Of a stretch of DNA of 5,039 nt, positions 1-4,676 are shown in pieces. The position numbers were made by a program, and so were the translations under genes. Source of the stretch: Treponema sp. Lineage in GTDB: Bacteria; Spirochaetota; Spirochaetia; Treponematales; Breznakiellaceae. How positions within the stretch are numbered: position 1 is the first letter of the stretch; each line of letters begins with the position of its first letter. The notes below the pieces were generated by a model. That model saw only the letters and a program-made list of their open reading frames with translations. It did no database searches and had not been told where the DNA came from. Location of the stretch: contig JAITHQ010000069.1 in the NCBI GenBank assembly GCA_031279925.1, positions 1 through 5,039 of the forward strand. Reading direction: 5' to 3'.

Positions 1-686
1 GTATCTTAGAGCCTGTTCAAATTGTGGTTTTTTGCGGTCAATAGACCACAAAAATCCCGATTTTCGGGCTCTTTTGGAGCCTGCAAGGTAGAATTTTGGC
101 GTTTGCAACGCCAAAATTCCAGATTCTGAACAGGCTCTAAAGCCCCGCCAAGCCATGCCGAGGGAAACACCGTCAGGGCGGAGACCCCCCATACGCCAAA
201 AACACCGGCAATCTGTATCAGGGGAATCATCTGCCACTGGGAGTAGCCGGTAATTCCATAGGAATAGCCCAAAAAACCTTTGGTACGGAGGTATTCATAG
301 GCAAGCCAGATAAGCCATTGAACCAGGTAGGAGCGGCGGGGAAACCATATTTCGGCGAGTTTTAAAAAGAAAAACAGGACCGCCAGATATACCACATAAA
401 TGCAGCCAACGATTATTCCCGCAAGGGGATGAAACGCGCCAAGCCAGTAATTAAAAAGGCCATAGGCGGTATATCCATACAAAGCGCCCCATAAAGCGGA
501 AGACGCAAGATTTACCCGCCGGATTACCACAAAAACCGGAACATAGGCAATCCAGGCAAAAAAGGGAAAGCCGTTTGTAACAAGGATATTGGGAAAAGCT
601 CCGGCAAACAAAAACGAGGAGAGCAGAATTAAACCAAGATGGATAAAAAAATGCTTTACCCCGTCTTGGCTGGGGGCCTTATTCAT
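1..686 (-). pseudogene. lnt: Apolipoprotein N-acyltransferase, N-terminal half, interrupted by a MITE-like insert
   Basis: Lnt is an inner-membrane enzyme that adds the third acyl chain to the N-terminal cysteine of lipoproteins. The visible part is the multi-helix membrane domain: hydrophobic segments from about residue 14 onward, and the family-typical stretch EYLRTKGFLGYSYG followed by GYSQWQMIPLIQIAG and GVWGVSAL. The chosen start is the ATG at 686-684, which overlaps the end of hup by 8 bases; an ATG at 734 would run 48 bases further into hup. After 183 native codons (to 138) the frame enters an inverted-repeat insert, reads 43 foreign residues and stops at TAA, 8-6. The family is about 500 residues or more and its nitrilase-like catalytic domain (Glu-Lys-Cys) is absent here; only 5 bases beyond the insert are visible. 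Identity is strong. Loss of function is inferred, since a second lnt copy elsewhere is possible. Confidence 0.85.
7..139. mobile_element. ~129-bp MITE-like element inserted in lnt
   Basis: Perfect terminal inverted repeats GAGCCTGTTCA (9-19) and TGAACAGGCTC (127-137) are bounded by TA on both sides (7-8 and 138-139). Counting the flanking bases, the symmetry extends to 14 bp (6-19 and 127-140). The interior has no transposase. It holds a 13-bp-stem, 3-nt-loop hairpin starting GAATTTTGGCGTT (91-103 with 107-119) and a smaller hairpin CCCGA/TCGGG (56-60 with 64-68). It is too small to code for its own mobility and would depend on a transposase in trans. TA duplication suggests an IS630/Tc1-like or IS5-like parent, but the family is not established. 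Body plus one TA is 131 bp, so the insert also shifts the lnt frame. Confidence 0.8.
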
Positions 687-1014
687 TTGCCAATTCTTGG
701 ACAGTATCCTGGTCACTGGCAAGAGTCCACACATCCTGTTTTAATTCCCGTCCGGAACGAAACGATACCGTTCCATGAGAGCGAATGGAAATCGTTTCAC
801 CGGTTCGCGGGTTACGGGCTTTGGGACGGGCCTTTCGCACCTTTACCTCAAAAGTCCCAAAACCCCGGAGTTCTATAACTTTCTGCTGCATCAGGGCACT
901 TTTGATCTCATCTATCAAAAGATCCAGGACAGTACGAATCTCTTTACGGTTCATCCCTGTTTTTTCATATACAGCGTCAATGATATCCGCCTTGGTAAAT
1001 TTTTTCGCCGCCAT
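679..1014 (-). CDS. hup: HU-family nucleoid DNA-binding protein with C-terminal extension
   Basis: This 111-residue dimeric histone-like protein bends and compacts DNA. It opens with the HU helical dimerisation region (KKFTKADIIDAVYEKTG, residues 4-20). The conserved GFGTFEV follows at 51-57, then the beta-arm tip RNPRTGE at 68-74; its proline (residue 69) is the one that intercalates into DNA in HU and IHF. HU proteins are usually about 90 residues. Here roughly 18 residues follow the usual end at RELK (89-92), giving an acidic tail. The start is the ATG at 1014, preceded by GGTGGGG (1018-1024); a GTG at 1023 lies inside that ribosome-binding site and was rejected. The gene lies 17 bases after rpsT and overlaps the lnt start, so the three are probably one operon. 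Whether it is HU or an IHF-like paralogue cannot be settled from sequence. Confidence 0.93.
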   Translation of the reverse strand: MAAKKFTKADIIDAVYEKTGMNRKEIRTVLDLLIDEIKSALMQQKVIELRGFGTFEVKVRKARPKARNPRTGETISIRSHGTVSFRSGRELKQDVWTLASDQDTVQELANE

Positions 1015-1031
1015 ATACCCCACCGGTACAA

Positions 1032-1307
1032 TTACTGGGCAGTTTTTAATGTGTTATAAAACCGCTGCATTCTTGACTTTTTACGGGCCGCCGCATTTTT
1101 CTTGATAATGCCTTTGCGCGAGGCGGTGTCGATCTTTTTGATCATGTCTTTCAAAGCCGCTTCCGCTGCCGGAATGTCTTTCTTCTGCGCCAGCGTCACA
1201 AATTTCTTTGCGCTGGTTCTGACAGCGCTTTTTACCGCCTTGTTGCGCATACGCCGCTCTTCACTCTGACGATGCCGCTTTTCCGCTGAACTGCTTTTCT
1301 GTGCCAA
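1032..1307 (-). CDS. rpsT: 30S ribosomal protein S20
   Basis: S20 binds 16S rRNA during small-subunit assembly. The 91-residue product is very rich in Lys, Arg and Ala and shows the family pattern [19 protein letters not shown] near the N-terminus, a middle [21 protein letters not shown], and a RFYNTL tail. Length is close to the usual 85-90. The start codon is TTG (1307-1305), supported by a strong GGGGGG ribosome-binding site (1314-1319) six bases upstream; no ATG gives a full-length S20. In E. coli, rpsT also starts with UUG and is translationally autoregulated, so the weak start may matter here too (inference). It is the first gene of the rpsT-hup-lnt run. I could not find a convincing promoter directly upstream; a TATAAC at 1353-1358 has no matching -35. 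Confidence 0.95.
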   Translation of the reverse strand: MAQKSSSAEKRHRQSEERRMRNKAVKSAVRTSAKKFVTLAQKKDIPAAEAALKDMIKKIDTASRKGIIKKNAAARKKSRMQRFYNTLKTAQ

Positions 1308-1313
1308 AGGGAA

Positions 1314-1319
1314 CCCCCC
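1314..1319 (-). promoter_or_regulatory. Ribosome-binding site deciding the TTG start of rpsT
   Basis: A run of six G on the minus strand lies six bases upstream of the TTG at 1307-1305. It is the only good Shine-Dalgarno match near the beginning of the S20 reading frame and is why the non-ATG start was chosen. Confidence 0.75.
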
Positions 1320-1396
1320 ATATTCAAATTACGATCCCTGCCCCGCCGCTTTGTTATATTTCCGGCAGCCGGGGCCGGGCTTCGGTAGTTTCCAAA

Positions 1397-1481
1397 CATT
1401 TTCTCAGTCTTTAGGCTGCGAAAACATATTTTTAAGAAAGCCTGTCTATATTGTATCCATATTATAGACAGATACTAATTA
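1397..1481 (-). repeat. Diverged copy (A) of the hairpin repeat family also found between xylB and xylA
   Basis: Read on the plus strand, this segment aligns almost end to end with the reverse complement of 4537-4616. Shared blocks are CATTTTCTC, AGGCTGCGAAAA, CTGTCTATA and ATTATAGACAG in the same order, with one- or two-base gaps between. The CTGTCTATA/TATAGACAG arms (1442-1450 and 1463-1471) form a hairpin. The part matching the third hairpin of the other copy is missing or unrecognisable. It fills the gap between the cysteine-pair gene and rpsT, and its edge touches the stop codon of the former. It could act as a weak terminator or processing site, but no strong U-tract follows. Confidence 0.7.
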
Positions 1482-1649
1482 CTTGAAATCTGACGGTCGC
1501 CGTTCAAGCCGTTTACATTTTTCACATTCGGCGACATTTTTTACCTTGCCGTTCTCAAAAAGGGTCTTCATTTTGACTTCTCCGCCACAGGGACAAAAGA
1601 ATTTCTGTGTCGCACTTGAAGTACGGCTGTTTTTACTGGCCTGGGCCAT
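1479..1649 (-). CDS. Small protein with two cysteine pairs, zinc-ribbon-like, function unknown
   Basis: A 56-residue frame runs from ATG 1649 to TAA 1481-1479. A textbook AAGGAG ribosome-binding site sits six bases upstream and a consensus-like sigma-70 promoter lies 70-100 bases upstream, so expression is very likely. Cysteines fall at residues 19 and 21 (FFCPCGGEVKMK) and at 42 and 45 (ECEKCKR), a C-x-C plus C-x2-C spacing that could hold one zinc ion. The N-terminus is Ser/Thr/Gln-rich and looks flexible; the C-terminus is basic (KRLERRPSDFK). There is no signal peptide or membrane segment. It lies upstream of rpsT on the same strand, which hints at a link to ribosomes or RNA, but that is only context. 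I do not recognise the family by name. Confidence 0.8.
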   Translation of the reverse strand: MAQASKNSRTSSATQKFFCPCGGEVKMKTLFENGKVKNVAECEKCKRLERRPSDFK

Positions 1650-1720
1650 GATATTCTCCTTAAGAATTATTCCACTAAAGTCTTTTTCACAACACTGCTT
1701 TGAAAAAGCTACAGTTTTAT

Positions 1721-1749
1721 ATCATACTGACAAACGGGGTTTGTGTCAA
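1721..1749 (-). promoter_or_regulatory. Sigma-70-type promoter for the small cysteine-pair gene
   Basis: On the minus strand a perfect -35 TTGACA (1749-1744) is separated by exactly 17 bases from a -10 TATGAT (1726-1721), with AT-rich sequence after it. Expected transcription start is near 1714, giving a leader of about 65 bases before the ATG at 1649. The spacer contains the dyad ACAAAC-N3-GTTTGT (1730-1744), which could be a repressor site. Confidence 0.75.
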
Positions 1750-1771
1750 GCAGGCGAATTGCGACATAATT
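1750..1771 (+). repeat. Left copy of a direct repeat bounding the decayed block
   Basis: GCAGGC followed by GAATTGCGACATAATT matches 2936-2960 at 21 of 22 positions, apart from a three-base gap (TGC, 2942-2944) in this copy. The pair lies just outside the antitoxin remnant and the plus-strand scraps, about 1.2 kb apart, so it may mark the ends of an acquired or duplicated segment. Confidence 0.45.
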
Positions 1772-1989
1772 AATCTAACCCAAGAGGGTCGTAAATCCGT
1801 TATTGTTTAAGGCAGCCCTTGCCAGAAAATCACGCGCTTTTTGGCTCCACCCGGAACCGCAAACCCAGACTGTCAAGGGTTTTAGCATGGTTAGAAAATA
1901 CGGATTTCCGTCAAAAGAAAAAGCCCTGTATAGTCCTGCTCTGTCTATGTTTAACTCTCTAGGGCGTGTTCACACTAGTGAAAATTGAT

Positions 1990-2012
1990 AAAAAAGAGGG
2001 GGAAGTCTCCCC
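1990..2012 (-). terminator. Intrinsic terminator, minus strand, inside the MITE
   Basis: On the minus strand GGGGA (2012-2008), a four-base loop GACT and TCCCC (2003-1999) form a GC-rich stem, followed by C/T and six consecutive T (1995-1990). It would stop transcription coming from the antitoxin side or from within the element before the promoter of the cysteine-pair gene is reached. Confidence 0.65.
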
Positions 2013-2261
2013 ATCGCTCCGGCCTTGCCGCAAAAAAGGTGTGAAGTTTTGCCTGCGGCAAAACTCCTAAAGGACTTGACGCGGAGCGGCAAGTCCTACA
2101 CTACCCCACCCAATACCCGTGCCCCCTCAAGGGGCGTGGATGAATAACGTTAGCACGGTGTAGCACCAGTACATGCCACTGTATGCAAAAAATGGTAGGC
2201 GACCTTTAGGCCGCCGTATGTGCGCCCCCATGCGGGGGTTCCACCCCCGCAACGCCCCCAT
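1990..2261 (-). ncRNA. Structured hairpin array inside the MITE, possible small RNA (speculative)
   Basis: Five hairpins follow one another inside the element. They are GCGGGGG/CCCCCGC (2232-2238, 2244-2250), flanked by direct CGCCCCCAT repeats (2223-2231, 2253-2261); GGCG-A-CCT/AGG-C-CGCC (2198-2215); GCCCC/GGGGC (2121-2125, 2131-2135); AGGACTTG/CAAGTCCT (2071-2078, 2090-2097), with an inner CGC/GCG pair; and AGTTTTGCC/GGCAAAACT (2045-2053, 2057-2065). On the minus strand the series ends in an intrinsic terminator, so a structured transcript in that direction is conceivable. No promoter was identified and no known RNA family is recognised. The hairpins could equally serve DNA folding during transposition. 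Confidence 0.3.
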
Positions 2262-2660
2262 AAGATGGCTCATGCCCTCAGAATGAGTTCATTTCTGCTT
2301 CCCTTTCCTTTAGTGTGAACACGCCCCAGCAAGTTGGGCCATGCCTTTTGAACGGGCAATATGTCCTATTGCCTCTAAAAAAAACCGGATCATTTTCTTC
2401 CAGGGCGGCTTTAAGGTATGCCGCAATGCCCTCTTTGGCCGCCGCCTCTACCGGACTTGACTTTGCCGGGCTTAGCCATGAAGCAACCGGCCATTTTAGA
2501 AGCCGTGTTAAGAAACGACATGGCAAGGGCGCAGTGGCTATAGTGAAAACGGACTTTGATAGGATACCCGGCATCGTAAAAACCCGGATATGGCAATTAT
2601 CGGCGCTATTCGGGAAGGGGTATAATAGTAAACGCCTATGCAAAGAGAGAAGCCGGGGCA

Positions 2661-2819
2661 ATGTATCTGTATTTTGATGAAGTGTTGAATAGGAACCGGA
2701 ACAAGTCCCTGCGGAGCCGGACATTTTACAAGATTGTAAAGACGCTGGACATGAACAGCTTTGAAAAAACAGTAACTATGAACGAAATATCCGGCTTATC
2801 CAGGGCAAAAAAATTGTAG
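2661..2819 (+). CDS. Hypothetical 52-residue frame, probably a remnant
   Basis: An ATG frame of 52 residues, basic and Asn-rich (start MYLYFDEVLNRNRNK, end ISGLSRAKKL), stops at TAG 2817-2819. The same frame continues open upstream of the ATG (NAYAKREAGA), and coding-like scraps in other frames precede it. One is MKQPAILEAVLRND from ATG 2478, stopping at 2541-2543; another is KNPDMAIIGAIREG at about 2580-2620. Together they suggest a larger gene broken by several frameshifts, but I cannot name its family. No good ribosome-binding site precedes 2661. This may be a chance frame. Confidence 0.22.
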   Translation: MYLYFDEVLNRNRNKSLRSRTFYKIVKTLDMNSFEKTVTMNEISGLSRAKKL

Positions 2820-3020
2820 CAGCCGAAGGCAATCCCGGCGGGAAAGCACAGGAAACCTACGCCCGGCGGCAGCCACGCCCGCCCCTTCGCTATGCTTCAA
2901 GTATCGTACCAAAAACCGCCGCTGTTAAGTGTTCGGCAGGCTGCGAATTGCGGCATAATTTTTCCAGGCATGGAATGATTCAATAGACATATTATCAATT
3001 ATCGCATACAATAGCATAAC
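2820..3020. other. Gene-free leader region upstream of xylB
   Basis: About 200 bases without a supportable gene. The first 110 bases are GC-rich. The rest is AT-rich and includes the right direct-repeat copy and the sequence leading to xylB. A CATAAT (2954-2959) with TTCGGC 16 bases upstream (2932-2937) is the best promoter-like pair, but it is weak. CAATAG occurs twice (2981-2986 and 3010-3015). I see no clear XylR-type operator, riboswitch or terminator. Confidence 0.4.
2936..2960 (+). repeat. Right copy of the direct repeat bounding the decayed block
   Basis: GCAGGC-TGC-GAATTGCGGCATAATT repeats 1750-1771 with one substitution and a three-base insertion. It lies 70 bases upstream of xylB and contains the CATAAT considered as a weak -10 box, so the repeat could also reflect promoter duplication. 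Confidence 0.45.
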
Positions 3021-3030
3021 GGAGGATGCC

Positions 3031-4548
3031 ATGAAAACCGTATGCGGAATAGACCTTGGAACCCAAAGCTGCAAGCTGGTTATTTATGATTATGAAAAAA
3101 AATGCGTTATTGCCCAATCACAGGCCCCGGTTGACATGATCGCCGAAAACGACGGCACACGGGAACAAAAAGCCGAATGGTACGACGAAGCCCTAAAAAC
3201 CTGTTTTGACAAAATCGATGCGGCGGCAAAAAGTACCATTGCCGCCATTGGCGTTTCGGGCCATCAGCACAGTTTTGTGCCTTTGGACGAAAAAGGGAAA
3301 GCTGTCTACAATGTCAAACTGTGGTGCGACACTTCCACCGCGCCTGAGTGCGAGGAGTTGACCAAACTAGCGGGGAGCGAAAAAAAACTCATTGCCAAAA
3401 CAGGACTCCCCATGCGGCCCGGTTACACCGCGCCAAAAATCCAGTGGCTTAAAAACCACAAGCCCAAAGCATTTGCCCGCCTGCGGCAGGCGCTGCTTCC
3501 CCACAATTATATCAACTATTTATTAAGCGGCGAGTACAGCGCCGAATACGGCGACGCTTCGGGCATGGCTATTTTTGACGTGCGCGAGCGTAAATGGTCT
3601 TCCGCAGTGTGTAAATACATTTCCCCGGATTTGGAAAAAATGCTCCCGCCCCTCATTGAATCAGGAGCGCTTGCCGGTAAGGTCACCCCCGCCGCAGCCG
3701 CGCTTTACGGCATCCCCGAAGGGGCGCTTGTGGCCTCAGGCGGCGGCGACAACATGATGAGCGCCATTGGAACCGGCACGGTACGGGACGGCTTCCTCAC
3801 CATGAGCCTTGGAACCAGTGGCACCTTATTCGGCTTTTCCAAAAAGCCGGTAATTGACCCTACCGGCAACCTTGCCGCGTTCTGCTCATCATCGGGCGGC
3901 TGGCTGCCCCTGCTCTGCACCATGAACTGCACCGTGGCAAGCGAAGAATTCCGCGCCCTCTTTGGCCTGGATGTAAAAGCCTTTGACGCTCTGGCGGAAC
4001 AAGCGCCCATTGGCGCGGACGGCATCGTAATTCTGCCCTTCTTTAACGGCGAGCGTACCCCCAACCTGCCCAACGGCAGGGCCAGCGTCAACGGCATTAC
4101 CGCCGCAAATTTCAAGCGGGAAAACCTTGCCCGCGCCGCCCTTGAATCCGCGATCTTCGGTATGCGGATCGGCCTTGAAGGATTCAACAGCCTGGGATTC
4201 AAGGCAAAGGAAATCCGGCTTACCGGCGGCGGTTCCAAAAGCCCACTCTGGCAGAGCATTGCAGCCAACGTGATGAACCTGCCCGTGCGGATTCCCGCAT
4301 CAAGCGAAGCCGCCGCAATGGGCGGCGCGATTCAGGCCCTGTGGTGCCTGCAAAAAAATTCGCCTAACAAAAGCGCTGAGGGGAAAAAAGTTTCGATAGA
4401 GGCGTTGGCGGATGAGCATGTCGTACTGGAAGGCGGGGCCGCGGTTATAAAACCGGACAAAAAGAGCGTGGCCGCCTATGCCAGGGCGTATGCGGCGTAT
4501 TCCCGGTATCTTGGGGCTTTAAGCCCTCTATATAGAGTCTGTCTATAA
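3031..4548 (+). CDS. xylB: D-xylulokinase (FGGY carbohydrate kinase family)
   Basis: This cytoplasmic kinase converts D-xylulose plus ATP to D-xylulose 5-phosphate, feeding the pentose phosphate pathway. The 505 residues show the FGGY layout. The N-terminal phosphate-binding loop is GIDLGTQSCK (residues 6-15) and the substrate-side motif is SGHQHSFVPLD around 76-86. The catalytic aspartate is residue 240 in ASGGGDNMM, with ADGIVILPFFNGERTPN and the ATP-site RLTGGGSKSPLW (glycines 399-401) after it. Length is slightly above E. coli XylB (484). The ATG has GGAGG five bases upstream (3021-3025). The xylA gene 128 bases downstream supports xylulose rather than another FGGY substrate. The last codons (from about YRVCL) and the TAA lie inside a repeat element, so the C-terminus is probably not the ancestral one; the core fold should be unaffected. 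Confidence 0.93.
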   Translation: MKTVCGIDLGTQSCKLVIYDYEKKCVIAQSQAPVDMIAENDGTREQKAEWYDEALKTCFDKIDAAAKSTIAAIGVSGHQHSFVPLDEKGKAVYNVKLWCDTSTAPECEELTKLAGSEKKLIAKTGLPMRPGYTAPKIQWLKNHKPKAFARLRQALLPHNYINYLLSGEYSAEYGDASGMAIFDVRERKWSSAVCKYISPDLEKMLPPLIESGALAGKVTPAAAALYGIPEGALVASGGGDNMMSAIGTGTVRDGFLTMSLGTSGTLFGFSKKPVIDPTGNLAAFCSSSGGWLPLLCTMNCTVASEEFRALFGLDVKAFDALAEQAPIGADGIVILPFFNGERTPNLPNGRASVNGITAANFKRENLARAALESAIFGMRIGLEGFNSLGFKAKEIRLTGGGSKSPLWQSIAANVMNLPVRIPASSEAAAMGGAIQALWCLQKNSPNKSAEGKKVSIEALADEHVVLEGGAAVIKPDKKSVAAYARAYAAYSRYLGALSPLYRVCL

Positions 4549-4660
4549 TGTGGACACATTATAGACAGACTTCCTTGAAAATTGCATTTTCGCAGCCTTT
4601 AGGCGAGAAAATGCAAGGTCTGTCCGCAAAGTAACCGACTTTGTGGACAGACACTATATA
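4528..4660 (+). repeat. Three-hairpin repeat element (copy B) between xylB and xylA
   Basis: Direct CTATATA repeats (4528-4534, 4654-4660) enclose three successive inverted repeats. The first is a perfect 16-bp-arm palindrome GTCTGTCTATAATGTG (4537-4552 with 4555-4570, spacer GA). The second is an imperfect hairpin built on TTGCATTTTC and GAAAATGCAA (4582-4616). The third has 15-bp arms starting GTCTGTCC (4618-4632 with 4638-4652) and one mismatch. The outer ends GTCTGTC/GACAGAC are themselves inverted. A related copy lies at 1397-1481. The element covers the xylB stop and ends 17 bases before the xylA start, so in a joint transcript it would be strongly structured. It is probably a MITE- or REP-like element; effects on mRNA stability or relative expression are inference. 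Confidence 0.8.
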
Positions 4661-4666
4661 AATGAT

Positions 4667-4671
4667 GGAGG
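4667..4671 (+). promoter_or_regulatory. Ribosome-binding site of xylA
   Basis: GGAGG five bases before the ATG at 4677, just downstream of the repeat element. xylA therefore keeps its own strong translation signal despite the insertion upstream. Confidence 0.8.
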
Positions 4672-4676
4672 TTGAT

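Larger units (their letters stand above)
1963..2325. mobile_element. 363-bp MITE-like element inserted in the antitoxin gene
   Basis: A perfect 16-bp inverted repeat, GGGCGTGTTCACACTA (1962-1977 and its complement 2311-2326), marks both ends. Bases CTAG (1959-1962) and CCAG (2326-2329) fit a 4-bp target duplication with one transition, as made by some IS5-group elements; the body is then 1963-2325. Excision of the body and one target copy rejoins the antitoxin reading frame, which independently confirms the boundaries. There is no transposase frame inside. The interior is a chain of hairpins, described as a separate feature. Confidence 0.85.
1830..2479 (-). pseudogene. HigA-type addiction-module antitoxin remnant, frameshifted and split by a MITE
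   Basis: Pieces of one ~95-residue DNA-binding antitoxin (the helix-turn-helix 'addiction module antidote' type) can be joined in order on the minus strand. A start MAK (ATG 2479) leads, after a frameshift, to IAAYLKAALEENDPVF. A shift at an A8 run (2377-2384) leads to LEAIGHIARSKGMAQLA. The 363-bp insert interrupts here, and beyond it the frame resumes as RELNIDRAGLYRAFS, then DGNPYFLTMLK. A one-base loss near 1878-1884 leads to LDSLGLRFRVEPKSA, ending at TGA 1832-1830. These are the hallmark segments of the family in correct order. Removing the insert and one target copy restores QLARELNIDRA in frame. Normally a RelE/HigB-like toxin gene lies just upstream; reading 2480-2820 on the minus strand I see no trace of one. 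Almost certainly non-functional. Confidence 0.8.

Noticed and set aside
775..1105. Overlapping plus-strand frames over hup and rpsT
   Set aside because: They are antisense shadows of two clearly identified genes.
1483..1773. Plus-strand open frame of 96 residues
   Set aside because: It is antisense to the cysteine-pair gene and its promoter, has no ribosome-binding site and reads as low-information sequence.
2045..2261. CRISPR array, tRNA cluster or diversity-generating template
   Set aside because: The hairpins differ in sequence and spacing, no regular repeat-spacer pattern or cloverleaf is seen, and no cas or reverse-transcriptase gene is present.
2315..2677. Plus-strand open frame of 120 residues
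   Set aside because: Its first half is antisense to the antitoxin remnant and begins inside the MITE end, and no family is recognisable.
2278..2724. Minus-strand open frame of 148 residues as an intact protein
   Set aside because: Only its middle (SPVEAAA to NDPVF) resembles a protein family, the antitoxin. The parts before and after are out-of-frame readings of neighbouring sequence and of the inserted element.
2960..3020. XylR operator upstream of xylB
   Set aside because: No GTTTGT-type palindrome of the known XylR kind is visible, and the short CAATAG repeats are too weak to claim.
3705..4268. Minus-strand open frame of 187 residues
   Set aside because: It is antisense to the well-supported xylB and reflects its GC-rich third positions.
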